From: Stramonita haemastoma
Lineage: Eukaryota > Mollusca > Gastropoda > Neogastropoda > Muricidae
DNA: 57,500 nucleotides
Reading direction: 5' to 3'
NCBI GenBank assembly: GCA_030674155.1
Contig: CM060318.1
Span: 1,037,959-1,095,458, forward strand
Below are positions 1-13,044 of this stretch, in pieces. A model generated the notes under the pieces. It searched no databases. It was not told the DNA's origin and saw nothing but the letters and a program-made list of their open reading frames with translations. Position 1 is the stretch's first letter. Each line of letters opens with the position of its first letter. The position numbers and the translations under genes are program-made.

Positions 1-574
1 CAAACCACTGTGTCAAAATCTTGGTACCATTATGTCTGTGTGCCATTGTGTCCACATGCATGCATGCATACAGGCAGAAATGCCAGCTGACAGCCCTTTC
101 CCAGTTACTAATGTTAATTGCTAACACTAACCTTTCCACTAACCTTTTTTCTTTATCTGGCCCCACATGTGGACACAAAAGGCAGGTGGATATCATGATG
201 CTAGATGTATGCAAACAAACCTTTTTGTTTCTTGCGTTTTTAGGTGTAGTTGAGTTGTGTGGGGGGGGGGGGGGTATTTTAGAAAAATTAGGATGGGGTG
301 GAAGGGGTAGGACAAAGAGCTCTGTGGGAAAGGACATAAGACAAATTATGGCTAAGTCGTCTGTGTGAGTGAGTGTGAGAGCAAGAACAGGGACTGGGCA
401 ACTATGGGTTTTTTTAAGAGAGAGGGGGCGATTGTTTGATAAAATGGATACCTATTATATAAAAAAGGGGGTGGGGCTAAGTGGGAAAAGAAGTTACAAA
501 GAGATTATTTTATTGTGCTCGTTTGCTTTTGGTGTGTGTGCGTGCCTGCGTGCGTGCGTGGTTGAGAGTGAGAG
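1..574. other. Anonymous flank, no gene seen
   Basis: No recognisable coding or RNA gene. It contains a short poly-G run (about 260-274) and ends in G/T-rich DNA running into a GA microsatellite. Open frames here have no recognisable domain and run into simple repeats. Confidence 0.6.
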
Positions 575-730
<156 letters not shown>

Positions 731-1077
731 CATGGATGCATAAAAGAACAGACGAGTGTATATACGTATTCCTTCATTATTATATTTGCATTTTGTTTAG
801 AGACGAACTGCTCGTTGAAAAAAAGAACATTAGAACCTTAAGAAAATGCGGAAAACCCAAAGAAGCTCAGATAAATGAACTTGTAAAGAAAAAGCGGTAT
901 ACAAACAAAGAAAAAAACTGGACGGAAAAAGAAAATGCAAAGAAGACAGAAGAAGGTTAAGAAAAAGGAAGAAAGTGGTAGAAACACAAGAACAACCAGC
1001 AAAAGTAACAAAACACACAAAGGGGCAAAATGACGAAATCAGAACAAAACCTAAAACGGCAGCAACAACAATCAGTA
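731..1077. other. Purine-rich anonymous sequence
   Basis: A-rich sequence with many AAGAA/GAAAA runs. No domain, RNA gene or mobile-element signature was recognised. Confidence 0.5.
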
Positions 1078-1136
1078 CATTTACCCATTCCTTCATCACT
1101 CACATCTCTCATATCATCATATCATCATTATTATCA

Positions 1137-1195
<59 letters not shown>

Positions 1196-1327
1196 ACTAA
1201 AATGAGTGAAAGTAAGGCTATCTTCACTTGGTCACAACACTCCTCATCATCTTTCTTAGCAAAGTCATGAAAACAACTGAGACCCACTTCACTTAGTCGC
1301 ACACCCTATCACCCTTCATCATCATCA

Positions 1328-1360
<33 letters not shown>

Positions 1361-1710
1361 TCATCATCATCATTCTTATTAACTAATCAAAAGTTATTTG
1401 CATCGCAGTTTTTGCTGTGGCCTCACGTAACTTCTTTTAGATCCACACATCTCCATCATCATCGATCATCACCGTCATCGATCCACATCTATCATCATCA
1501 TCATATCATCATCATCATCATCATCATCACCATCATCCATCATCATCCCTTTCTCATTATCATGAATACAATAGTTGCCCATTTCCCTTTGTCACACATT
1601 CCTCTCACAGTCATCGTCCTTATCTTTAATCAAATGTGGCCAACTTCACTTGGTCACATACCATAATCATCCTCATTTAGATGATCATCATCATCATCTC
1701 ATCATCATCA

Positions 1711-1744
<34 letters not shown>

Positions 1745-2360
1745 CACCATCACCACCATCACAGGTGTGACCCAATTCACTTGGTCACACATCGCAATCA
1801 TCACCATTTTCCGTACCATAATTATCAATAGTGTAGCCAGCTTCACTTGGTAACACACGATAACCATCCTCCTCCTCTTCCTCATTTCCTCCTCCTCCAT
1901 CATCCTTTTCACAATCATCATTACAAAATGGGCCCACTTCACATTCACACACCCATATTATCATCATCGTCGTCGTCGTCATCGTCATCATCGTCCTAGT
2001 TGATATAAGTGTGGCCGACTTCTTATGATTCCCCACCACTTTCATCATCATCCTTATCATTATCATCAATACAATAGTGGCCCATTTTACTTGGTCATAC
2101 ACTTCTATCAACCTCATCCTCATCCTCATCTTTATCAATAATGCAAGTGTGTCCAACTTCAGTTGGTCACACACCAATTCATCCTCATTTAATTAATCAT
2201 CATCATCATCATCATATCATCGTCGGTCGTCGTCGTCGTCGTCGTTGTCATTACAGGTGTGGCCCACTTCACTTAGTCACAAACACCACACACCATCATT
2301 ATCATAATTATCAATAGTGTAGCCAGCTTCACTTGGTCACATACCATAATCATCATTTAG

Positions 2361-2417
<57 letters not shown>

Positions 2418-3025
2418 CTCCCATGATCGCAGCAGCGCAGCAGCAGCATTACAAGTGTGGCCTACTTTATTTGGTCAAACACCACAATTATCATCATTCT
2501 TATCATAATTATCAATAGTGTAGCCACCTTCACTTGGTCATTTATCATCATTTAACCATCATCATCATCATTACAAATGTGGTCGACAAGTGTTGCTTGG
2601 TTAAACACCCTTGTTGTCATCATCCTTGTCAAAATCATGTATACAAGAATGGCCCACTTTACTTGGCACACCCCCTATCATCATTCTATTATAATGATTA
2701 AGATAATTATGGCCCACTTCACTTGCACACATGCCCCTATCATCATTCATATATCATCTATCACCATCATCAATTACTTCATACTCATACTTCATTCGTG
2801 TATTTTGTTAAGTGAAAAGTGTGGCCCACTTCACTTGGTCTCATAAATCACCATCATAACTATCAGCAAAAGTGTAGCCATATTCACTTGGTCACACACC
2901 ATAATTATCATTTAATCATCATCATTACAAGTGTGGCCCACTGCACTTGGCCACATCCCCTTTCATCAAAATTCTTATCATAATGATCAGTGCAAGTGTC
3001 CCACGTCCTTTGATCACACACCCCT

Positions 3026-3086
<61 letters not shown>

Positions 3087-3212
3087 TCAGATATGTAGTT
3101 TTGGCCCGCATCACTTGGTCACACACCCCATTTATCGTTATGCTTATCATAATCATCAATGTAAAAGTGGCCCTCTTCAGTTGGTCACATACCCATCATC
3201 ATCATCATTATG

Positions 3213-3268
<56 letters not shown>

Positions 3269-3490
3269 GTTATAACTGCAAGTGTGGCCAACTTCTTTCG
3301 ATTCCACACCCCTATCATCATCATCCTTATCATTATCATCAATACAATAGTGGGCCATTTCCCTTGGTCACATGCTACTATCCTTATCTTCCTCATGCTC
3401 ATCCTCCTCATCACCATCATCATCATCTTTATCCTTATTTTTAATGCAAGTTTGGCCAACTTCACTAGGTCACACACCATCGTCATCCTC

Positions 3491-3838
3491 ATTTATTTAT
3501 TATTTATTCTTTTATATCGCGGATAATGGAATAAGCACTCGTGTGCTTTTTTACATTCAGTCCCCGTGTGTATGCAGTTTTGTAGATTTTGTTATCTGTT
3601 CCCACTGGCACACGATGGCCTACTCTTACGAAAAGCGGTACAGGATTTAACGTGTGCGCAAGATGTTCTGCGTGCGTTCGCACACGGGGCCTCGGTTTAT
3701 AGTCTCATCCAAAAGACTTTTGGGGGGAGTAGAGTCAGCACTGATGTGAACTCCAAAGTTAAATTCCTCTCGAACGGGAATCAAAACAGGCGTCAAATTG
3801 CAAGCGCAATGTTCTGCCAACTAGGCTATCCCGTCCCG
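3491..3838 (-). mobile_element. tRNA-derived SINE, family 1 (copy A)
   Basis: Minus-strand SINE inserted in the TCA array. Its tRNA-like head is at the right end: on the minus strand GGGATAGCCTAGTTGGCAG resembles a Pol III A box and GATTCCCG a decayed B box. Next comes a body shared with copies at 6698, 12951, 12934/13399, 15038, 15458, 30052 and 35781. The 3' end has GCACACGAGTGCTTATTCCA and an (AATA)n tail. About 348 bp, apparently complete but degenerate. It encodes no protein and would depend on a LINE for movement. Confidence 0.85.
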
Positions 3839-3907
3839 ATCCACATCATCTTCTCTCATCATCATCATTATCATCCTCCTCTCTCGTCCTCTCTATCCTC
3901 CCCTCTC

Positions 3908-3962
<55 letters not shown>

Positions 3963-4006
3963 TACATGTGTGGCCCACTTCTTTTGGTCACACACCGCAA
4001 TCATCA

Positions 4007-4069
<63 letters not shown>

Positions 4070-4279
4070 TTTATCAAACATTTTAATAGTGTAGTCAGAT
4101 TCACTTGGTAACACACGTTAATCATCATCATCGTCGTCGTCGTCGTCGTCATCAATTCTGGTGTAACCACTTCACTTGGTCTCAGGGCGCAATTTCATTA
4201 TCATCATCACAATTGCCAATATTGTAGTCAGCTTCACTTTGTCACACACCATTTTCATCACCATTTAATCATCATCATC

Positions 4280-4315
<36 letters not shown>

Positions 4316-4463
4316 ATCATCATCTCATCATCATCATTACAATTGTGGCCCACTTGGTCACACACCCTACCATCATCATTCATGTCAAAATCAAACCTAA
4401 AACAAGTATGTTTTGTAAATTGGCTGACTTCACCTGGTCACACACCAAAATCATCACCGTGTA

Positions 4464-4507
<44 letters not shown>

Positions 4508-4745
4508 ATCATCGTCATCATCATCATCATTATCATCATTACAGGTGTGGCCTACTTCACTTGGTCACACACCCATATCGCCATCATCCTTATCCTAATT
4601 ATCAATAGTGTAACCAGCTTCACTTATACACACACACAGCAGCAGCAGTAGCAACAGCAGCAGCAGCACAGCAGCAGCAGCATCATTGTCATCACACACA
4701 TCATCATTATCACCACCAACAACAACAACATGATCATCACACCAC

Positions 4746-4779
<34 letters not shown>

Positions 4780-6697
4780 TATCATCATCATCTATCATTA
4801 CAGGGGTGGCCCACTTCACTTGGTCACACACCACAATCATCATCATCCTTATCATAATGATCACTGGTGTAGCCAGATTCACTTGATCACACATCATTAT
4901 CAGCATTTAATCATTATCGTCATAATCTTTACAGGTGTGGCCACGTCACTTGGCCACACACCCCTATCATCTTCATGATGATCAAGGTAATTATGGCCCA
5001 TTTCACTTGCACACATGCCCATTCATCACCATCATCTTTATAATGATCATCATCATCTATCATCATCATCATCATCATCATCATTATTATGTTCAATGCA
5101 AGTGTGGCCAACTTCACTTGGTCTCACATTGCAATCATCACCATCCTTATCATAATTATCAATGCAAGTGTGGCCAACTTCACTTGGTCTCACATTGCAA
5201 TCATCACCATCCTTATCATAATTATCAATGCAGTGTAGCCAACTTCATATGGTCACACACTGTCATGATCATCATTTAATTATTATCATCAATGCAAGCG
5301 TGGCCCACCTAACTTAGTCAAATACCCCTATCAACAACATCATCATCATCGCTATCATCATCGTCGTCATCATTGTCATCACCATCATTATCTTCATGAA
5401 CATCAATGCAAGTGTGGCCCACTTCACTTGCTAAAGAGCCACGATCATATCATCATCATCATCATCACCATTCATCACACATCATCATCGATCATCATCA
5501 TCATCATCATTATCTTTTACATTTTTATCATCATAATCATCAACATTATTGATGGAAATGTGGCCAACTTCTTGTGATCACATACTCTTGTAATCATCAT
5601 CTTTATCATTATATTCAATACAAGAATGGCCAATTTCACCAAGTCTCACAACTTATCATCATCATCATCATCATCATTCATCATCATCTATCATCATCTA
5701 TCAATCATCATCGTATCATCACATCATCATCCTCAAATCATCAACATCAAAGTTATTGGTTCCATTCATTGGTCACATGAACTTCCTATATACAAAAAAA
5801 TACATAATCACCATCATCCATCACCATCATCATCATCCTCCTCTCATCATCTCCTCACATCCTCATCATCCATCACATCCTCAGTGTACCCTCTATCACT
5901 CCTCATCATCATCATCATCATCATCAATCATCATCATCATCATCATATCATCATATCACATCCATCGTCTCTATCACATTAAGTGTCAAGTATGACCAAA
6001 TGTTCACTTGAGTCTTACACTGGGCCACTTCATTCGTCACTAATCTCGATATCAATTACAAATTCATACAAGTGTAGCCAACTTCACTTGGTCACCTATA
6101 CCATCATCACTCATCATCATCATCATATCATACATCATCATCATACACATCAACCATTACAAGTGTCCCTAGCACCCAAATCTTCATACATCTCATACAT
6201 TCGTGTACCCACTCACTAGCATCACACATATACATATCATCCTCATCATACATCATGTCATCCGTCCATCATCATTTCATCATCACACCATCCATATTAC
6301 AAGTGTAGCCCACTTCACTTCGTCACACACCAATACATCATCATACATCATCATGAACATGAAAGTGCAGCCACTTCATGTCACCCATATCATCTATCTC
6401 ACTCATCATACCATTACAGGTACCACTTCACTCGACACACCATACATCATGATGAGTCAACACCTATCATCTTTATCATCATCGCATCATCTCATCATCA
6501 TCATCACATCACCATTAGTGCAATTGTGACCTAATTCACTTGCTCACATACCAATATCATTATCATCTTCTTCATCATCATCAGTAAAATTATGGCGTAC
6601 TTCACTGGTAAGACTCCCCTTTCATCATCACTTTATGGTCATCATCACTGCAAGTGTGGCCCACTTCACTTGATTACACGCTCCTATCATCATCATC

Positions 6698-6980
6698 GGT
6701 CCGGTCGAGGAGATTTTTCTCCTGGAGTTAACATCAGTACTGACTCCACTCTCCCCCAAAGTCCTTCGGATGAGACTTTAAACCGAGGCCCCGTGTGCGA
6801 ACGCACGCAGAACACCTTGCGCACACGTTAAATCCTGTTCCGCTTTTCGTAAGAGTAGGCCATCGTGTGCCGGTGGGAACAGATGATTTACAAAACTGCA
6901 TACACACGGGGACTGGATGAAAAAAAGCACGTGAGTGCTTACTCCATTATCCTCGATATAAAAGAATAGAAGAATAAATC
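6698..6980 (+). mobile_element. SINE family 1, 5'-truncated (copy B)
   Basis: Plus-strand copy starting at the end of the tRNA-like B-box region (GGTCGAGGAGATTTTTCTCC) and running through the common body to a tail containing GAATAAATC. The TCA array resumes immediately after it. The head is missing. Confidence 0.85.
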
Positions 6981-7062
6981 AAATCATCCTTATCATAGTC
7001 ATAAAAATAAATGGGGCCCACTTCAATGGTCATACACCCCAATAGTCATCATCATCATTATT

Positions 7063-7117
<55 letters not shown>

Positions 7118-7141
7118 ACAACAAACAGTGTTCCAGGGAGG

Positions 7142-7143
<2 letters not shown>

Positions 7144-7224
<81 letters not shown>
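7144..7224. repeat. (GA)n microsatellite abutting a LINE 3' end
   Basis: About 40 GA units ending exactly where a minus-strand LINE-like 3' terminus begins at 7225. Confidence 0.95.
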
Positions 7225-7226
<2 letters not shown>

Positions 7227-7450
7227 TCGATGTTTATTGTACATAGACCACGGGCGGTTATACAAACATGGAAAGGGGGGGGGGGGGGGGGGCTGCCGGA
7301 GACATGCTTGGAAGTAATGACAAATGCACAACAAAATTTAAGACTATCGAACATTGTATGAAAAGAAAAACTAACAATCCTGATATCACAATTTTTCATA
7401 AGTTAAGACATTCAAAATGTAGGATGCATAAACATTGTCAAACAATCCAG
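7225..7450 (-). mobile_element. LINE-like 3' end next to (TC)n on the element strand
   Basis: On the minus strand the segment ends TACAATAAACATCGAGT and then (TC)n, like the CAATAAA-type ends at 51.7 and 56.3 kb. It includes an 18-base poly-G (plus strand, about 7275-7292). No reverse-transcriptase domain remains. The assignment rests on the terminal motif and context only. Confidence 0.45.
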
Positions 7451-7457
7451 AGAGAGC

Positions 7458-8070
7458 CAAGTCAAGTCAAGTCAAATTCTTTTCTTTTGAGGATAATGAA
7501 TAAGCACGTGTTCTTTTTTACATCCAGTCCCCATCCTTATCAGGAATCAGATCAAGATAATAAAAAAGCCTGTAACTAAACAACAATAAATCAAATACCT
7601 AATTAACACTAGAGACAACGACCAACAGCAAACAACAGACCAGAAATAAGGTTATTGGGTTTTTTGTTGCTGTTTTTGTTCCCTTATAGTCCAAAACCAT
7701 AGGCCTACTTGCAGCTAGGTTTTTTTGTTTGTTTGTTTGTTTGTTTTGTTTTTTCCCCTCGGTTCTCTTTAATACTTTGTAATATAGACTGTCAAAGCGT
7801 AATCACACACGCACACGCGTGTGCACACACTCACACACACACATACACTCACACTCACGCACGCATTCACGCACGCACACACAGACACAGACACACGCAC
7901 TCGCGCGTGTGCGCGTACACACGATCACACACACACACTCACACACTTGCCTGTCTGATATCACTATTTAGTGGAAGGACGTTGAACTGAAGAACAACAA
8001 CAGAAATAAGGACAGAAAGACTATTATGAAATTTAAAAAATTGACACACTCAGAGAACATGAGAAAGAAA
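7458..8070 (-). mobile_element. LINE family T 3' region with (TTGAC)n tail, copy 1
   Basis: On the minus strand it ends in three to four TTGAC units. Upstream of the tail are GGGGACTGGATGTAAAAAAG, a CCTTATCAGG stem motif and an A/C-rich (plus strand) 3' UTR. Closely related copies lie at 12280-12720 and 49336-49740. A 349 bp insertion (7652-8000) interrupts this copy, and homology resumes with GGACAGAAAGAC at 8010. No coding part is left. The terminal 60 bases match the SINE family 1 tail. Confidence 0.75.
7652..8000. mobile_element. Unclassified 349 bp insertion with 11 bp TSD
   Basis: The segment is flanked by CAGAAATAAGG at 7641-7651 and 8001-8011. Comparison with the sister copy at 49336-49740, which reads straight through AGAAATAAG, shows the block is an insertion. 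It contains (GTTT)n, a CA-rich stretch (about 7805-7945) and ends in AACAACAA. No coding capacity, tRNA head or terminal inverted repeat was seen, so its class is unknown. The short A-rich end and TSD fit retroposition. Confidence 0.55.
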
Positions 8071-8125
8071 CACCAGAGAGAGAGAGGGAGACAGAGAGAT
8101 TCGATGAGGCGTAGAGGATAAGAAG

Positions 8126-8443
<318 letters not shown>

Positions 8444-8619
8444 TGATAGTGTGTTTTTATGCATGTGGCTATATGCGGATGAATTTTTTTTAAGTGTGGG
8501 AAAGGGTTGCCTGTGTCTGTGATATCGATTTACGCTATGTTCTTTACATGGTGACTGCTTTCAGCTATGTTTGCCTGTAACCCACATGCATTTCGGGCCC
8601 TTTGTGAGACATTAAAGAT

Positions 8620-8962
8620 GTATTTGTGTTGGTCACACACCCCTGTCTTCAACATCTTCAGCAGCAGGAGCAGTGCAAGTGTGGTTCACTTTACTCTGTC
8701 AAAACCCCTGTCATCACCATCACCATCATCATCATCACTATCATCATCCTTGTCGTCGTCATCATCGTCATCATCACCATCATCACCACCACCACCACCA
8801 TCATCACCACCATCACCATCATCATCACCACCATCACCACCATCACCATCATCATCACCACCACCACCACCATCATCACCACCATCACCATCATCATCAC
8901 CACCATCACCATCATCATCACCACCATCACCATCATCATTATCATCGTTATCATTGTGACCT
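8620..8962. repeat. Distal segment of the (TCA)n minisatellite
   Basis: GGTCACACACCCCTG, GTGTGGTTCACTTTACTCTG and then a long (TCA/CCA)n tract show that the 1.08-7.13 kb array continues here. The intervening 7.13-8.62 kb therefore looks like inserted DNA. Confidence 0.8.
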
Positions 8963-9196
8963 GTTAGCCCACATTCAAAGTCCCAGACACCTTGACCCCC
9001 CCCCCCCCACATTGTTCCCCTGTGGACAGGACTAGCACCCTGTCTGCTAGGTAGAATACAAACTTTTCAGGGACTGACCTGTGACCACTTGTGCTTTTTT
9101 GTTTGGGGGGGGGGGAAGAGGGCTGCCCCCCCCCCCCTCCTCCAGGTGACGGGGCCTACAGCGTGGTGACCCTCCTCCACCAGTCTCTGCACGTGC
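8963..9196. other. Anonymous sequence with poly-C runs
   Basis: No gene recognised. Homopolymer C/G runs lie near 8996-9009, 9104-9113 and 9126-9138 and are likely to be unstable or mis-sized in assembly. Confidence 0.5.
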
Positions 9197-9440
9197 AGAG
9201 GTGAGGCACTCAGCTGTACAGTACACCTGCCTCACCTCACCCCGCCAAAGAGAAGGGGAAGGAGAGAGGGGGGGCAGTCAGCTGTACAGGACACCTGCAT
9301 CACCTCGCCCCACCCCCCCCCCCCCCCAAGGAGAAGGGGAAGGAAAGAAGGAAGGAGAGAGAGGGGGCAGTCACCTGTACAGGACACCTACCTCACCTCA
9401 CCCCGCCAAGGAGAAGGAAGGAAGGAGAGGGGGCAGTGGC
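9197..9440. repeat. Three-copy tandem repeat of about 80 bp
   Basis: Units contain CAGCTGTACAGGACACCTGC, then CCTCACC..CCCCGCCAAGGAG and a GA/GG-rich end. Three copies (starting about 9210, 9275 and 9367) differ in poly-C and purine length. Confidence 0.8.
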
Positions 9441-9506
9441 ACTGGCTGACCACACTGGACATTGTCCATGGTGGGTCAGTGGAAAGGTAGCAGTGACGGC
9501 AACCAT

Positions 9507-12231
9507 CACCTGTCAGCTATGTCTTCCTTCCCCTGCCAGTCAGCTATGTCTTCCTTCCCCTGCCTGTCAGCACCTGTCAGCTATGTCTCCCTTCCCCTGC
9601 CAGTCAGTCAGCACCTGTCAGCTATGTCTTCCTTCCCCTGCCAGTCAGCACCAGTCAGCTATGTCTTCCTTCCCCTGCCAGTCAGTCAGCACCTGTCAGC
9701 TATGTCTTCCTTCCCCTGCCAGTCAGTTAGCACCTGTCAGCTATGTCTTCCTTCCCCTGCCAGTCAGTTAGCACCTGTCAGCTATGTCTTCCTTCCCCTG
9801 CCAGTCAGTTAGCACCTGTCAGCTATGTCTTCTTTCCCCTGCCAGTCAGCACGTGTCAGCTATGTCTTCCTTCCCCTGCCAGTCAGCACGTGTCAGCTAT
9901 GTCTTCCTTCCCCTGCCAGTCAGTACCTGTCAGCTATGTCTTCCTTCCCCTGCCAGTCAGTTAGCACCTGTCAGCTATGTCTTCCTTCCCCTGCCAGTCA
10001 GTTAGCACCTGTCAGCTATGTCTTCTTTCCCCTGCCAGTCAGCACCTGTCAGCTATGTCTTCATTCCCCTGCCAGTCAGCTATGTCTTCCTTCCCCTGCC
10101 AGTCAGCACCTGTCAGCTATGTCTTCCTTCCCCTGCCAGTCAGCTATGTCTTCCTTCCCCTGCCAGTCAGCACCTGTCAGCTATGTCTTCCTTCCCTTGC
10201 CTGTCAGCTATGTCTTCCTTCCCTTGTCAGTCAGCACCTGTCAGCTATGTCTTCCTTCCCCTGCCAGTCAGCACCTGTCAGCTATGTCTTCCTTCCCCTG
10301 CCAGTCAGCTATGTCTTCCTTCCCCTGCCAGTCAGTCAGCACCTGTCAGCTATGTCTTCCTTCCCCTGCCAGTCAGCACCTGTCAGCTATGTCTTCCTTC
10401 CCCTGCCAGTCAGCTATGTCTTCCTTCCCCTGCCAGTCAGTCAGCACCTGTCAGCTATGTCTTCCTTCCCCTGCCAGTCAGCAGCTGTCAGCTATATCTC
10501 CCTTCCCCTGCCAGTCAGCTATGTCTTCCTTCCCCTGCCAGTCAGCACGTGTCAGCTATGTCTTCCTTCCCCTGCCAGTCAGTCAGCACCTGTCAGCTAT
10601 GTCTTCCTTCCCCTGCCAGTCAGCTATGTCTTCCTTCCCCTGCCAGTCAGCATCTGTCAGCAATGTCTTCCTTCCCCTGCCATTCAGCACCTGTCAGCTA
10701 TGTCTCCCTTCCCCTGCCTGTCAGCTATGTCTTCCTTCCCCTGCCATTCAGCACGTGTCAGCTATGTCTTCCTTCCCCTGCCAGTCAGTCATATCTTCCT
10801 TCCCCTGCCAGTCAGTCAGCACCTGTCAGCTATGTCTTCCTTCCCCTGCCAATCAGTCAGCACCTGTCAGCTATGTCTTCCTTCCCCTGCCAGTCAGCAC
10901 GTGTCAGCTATGTCTTCCTTTCCCTGCCAGTCAGCACCTGTCAGCTATGTCTTCCTTCCCCTGCTAGTCAGCACCTGTCAGCTATGTCTTCCTTCCCCTG
11001 CCTGTCAGCTATGTCTTCCTTCCCCTGCCTGTCAGCTATGTCTTCCTTCCCCTGCCTGTCAGCTATGTCTTCCTTCCCCTGCCTGTCAGTCATGTCTTCC
11101 TTCCCCTGCCAGTCAGCACCTGTCAGCTATGTCTTCCTTCACCTGCCAGTCAGCTATGTCTTCCTTCCCCTGCCAGTCAGTCAGCACCTGTCAGCTATGT
11201 CTTCCTTCCCCTGTCAGTCAGCACCTGTCAGCTATGTCTTCCTTCCCCTGCCAGTCAGCACCTGTCAGCTATGTCTTCTTTCCCCTGCCAGTCAGCACCT
11301 GTCAGCTATGTCTTCCTTCTCCTGTCTGTCAGCTATGTCTTCCTTCCCCTGTCAGTCAGCTATGTCTTCCTTCCCCTGCCAGTCAGTCAGCACCTGTCAG
11401 CTATGTCTTCCTTCCCCTGCCAGTCAGCACCTGTCAGCTATGTCTTCCTTCCCCTGTCAGTCAGCACCTGTCAGCTATGTTTTCCTTCCCCTGCCAGTCA
11501 CCACCTGTCAGCTATGTTTTCCTTCCCCTGCCAGTCAGCACCTGCCAGCTATGTCTTCCTTCCCCTGTCTGTCAGCTATGTCTTCCTTCCCCTGCCAGTC
11601 AGCACCTGTCAGCTATGTCTTCCTTCCCCTGCCAGTCAGCACCTGTCAGCTATGTCTCCCTTCCCCTGCCAGTCAGCACCTGTCAGCTATGTCTTCCTTC
11701 CCCTGTCAGTCAGCACCTATCAGCTATGTCTTCCTTCCCCTGCCAGTCAATCAGCACCTGTCAGCTATGTCTTCCTTCTCCTGCCAGTCAGTCAGCACCT
11801 GTCAGCTATGTCTTCCTTCCCCTGCCAGTCAATCAGCACCTGTCAGCTATGTCTTCCTTCCCCTGCCAGTCAATCAGCACCTGTCAGCTATGTCTTCCTT
11901 CCCCTGCCAGTCAGTCAGCACCTGTCAGCTATGTCTTCCTTCCCCTGCCAGTCAGTCAGCACCTGTCAGCTATGTCTTCCTTCCCCTGCCAGTCAGTACC
12001 TGTCAGCTATGTCTCCCTTCCCCAGCCAGTCAGCACCTGTCAGCTATGTCTTCCTTCCCCTGCCAGTCAGTCAGCACCTGTCAGCTATGTCTTCCTTCCC
12101 CTGCCAGTCAGTCAGTACCTGTCAGCTATGTCTTCCTTCCCCTGCCAGTCAGCACCTGTCAGCTATGTCTTCCTTCCCCTGCCAGTCAGTACCTGTCAGC
12201 TATGTCTCCCTTCCCCAGCCAGTCAGCACCT
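9507..12231. repeat. 27/37/41 bp minisatellite (GTCAGCTATGTCTTCCTTCC core)
   Basis: About 70 tandem units. The constant part is CAGCTATGTCTTCCTTCCCC followed by TGC. The variable part is nothing, one CAGTCAGCACCTGT or that plus an extra CAGT, giving units of 27, 37 and 41 bp. The unit has no stop codon in any forward frame and its lengths are 0, 1 and 2 modulo 3. All three forward frames therefore stay open for hundreds of codons with the same few peptides. This explains the apparent proteins of up to about 800 residues. I see no start context, splice structure or domain supporting real coding. Confidence 0.95.
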
Positions 12232-12279
12232 GGAAAGCAGAGGCGAGGACCAATAGCTGTTGAGGTAGGTCCCCAGAGT

Positions 12280-12720
12280 CAAGTCAAGTCAAGTCAAGCC
12301 AAGTCAAGTTCTTTTATTTTGAAGATAAGGAATAGGCACTCGTGTGCTTTTTTACATCCAGTCACACCCTTTATCAGGGGTGACATCCAAACAAAAAAAA
12401 CTTCTTACTAAACACAACAATAATAAACCACATAACGAAACAAGAGGCAACAACAACAGTAACAAACAAAAGACAAGAGACAAGGACAGAAAGACAATCA
12501 TAGAATAACAAAAAGCACACACACAGAACTAAAATAAGGAATAATTAATCAAATGATGATTATAATAATAAAAAAAGTGCGCTAATAAGTAAATAGCAAA
12601 CAAGAAAACATAACAGTCAAGCAACTGAATGCGTCATCCCTCCACCATCTATCAACAAAATAAACCATATTAATCATGACGTTTTGATAAGAGGGAGGAA
12701 GAAACTTAACCAACATCGTC
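12280..12720 (-). mobile_element. LINE family T 3' region with (TTGAC)n tail, copy 2
   Basis: The minus-strand 3' end carries six TTGAC/TTGGC units, the GACTGGATGTAAAAAAGCAC terminal block and a CCCTGATAAAGGG-like stem, then about 350 bases of A-rich 3' UTR homologous to copies 1 and 3. It follows directly on the end of the large minisatellite. No reverse-transcriptase sequence was detected. The left-hand (upstream on the element) boundary is uncertain. Confidence 0.75.
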
Positions 12721-12846
12721 ATTATGGAGATAAAGTACTGTCAGTAGCAAAGTACATAAAACATGTCCCAGATTCCAAAAAAAAAGAAAAAAAAGAAAAG
12801 GAAATTATGCATAACATTTAAAAAACAGTTGCATGATGATTTACAC

Positions 12847-12856
12847 ACGCACGCAT

Positions 12857-12913
<57 letters not shown>
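12847..12913. repeat. (CA)n microsatellite
   Basis: About 28 CA units preceded by ACGCACGCATG. Confidence 0.95.
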
Positions 12914-12915
<2 letters not shown>

Positions 12916-12933
12916 ACGGGAATGGGACGATAA

Positions 12934-12953
12934 GGACGGGATAGCGTGGTGGT

Positions 12954-12984
<31 letters not shown>

Positions 12985-12989
12985 TCTAT

Positions 12990-13044
<55 letters not shown>

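Larger units (their letters stand above)
1078..7126. repeat. (TCA)n minisatellite with conserved GTGTGGCC...GGTCACAC core
   Basis: A degenerate tandem array about 6 kb long. Each 60-110 bp unit has a (TCA)n/(ATC)n stretch of varying length and a conserved core of about 29 bases. The core reads GTGTGGCCCACTTCACTT followed by GGTCACACACC. I see roughly fifty cores by eye, for example near 1635, 2255, 2820, 2930, 4545, 4805, 5100, 5165 and 6655. The core ends are inverted repeats; near 4934-4963 GGTGTGGCCA faces TGGCCACACACC. Two SINEs interrupt the array (3491-3838 and 6698-6980), and the same unit resumes at 8620. Histidine- or serine-rich frames inside it are not genes. Confidence 0.9.

Noticed and set aside
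8673..9035. Polyhistidine-rich frame resembling a metal-binding protein
   Set aside because: Simple translation of (CAT/CAC)n in the TCA minisatellite.
9507..12231. CRISPR-like array of regularly spaced repeats
   Set aside because: Units are contiguous with no unique spacers, and the surroundings are eukaryotic retroelements.
9825..12411. Open frames of 380 to about 800 codons in all three forward frames
   Set aside because: They come from a stop-free minisatellite with units of 27, 37 and 41 bp; the peptides are identical between frames and match no family.
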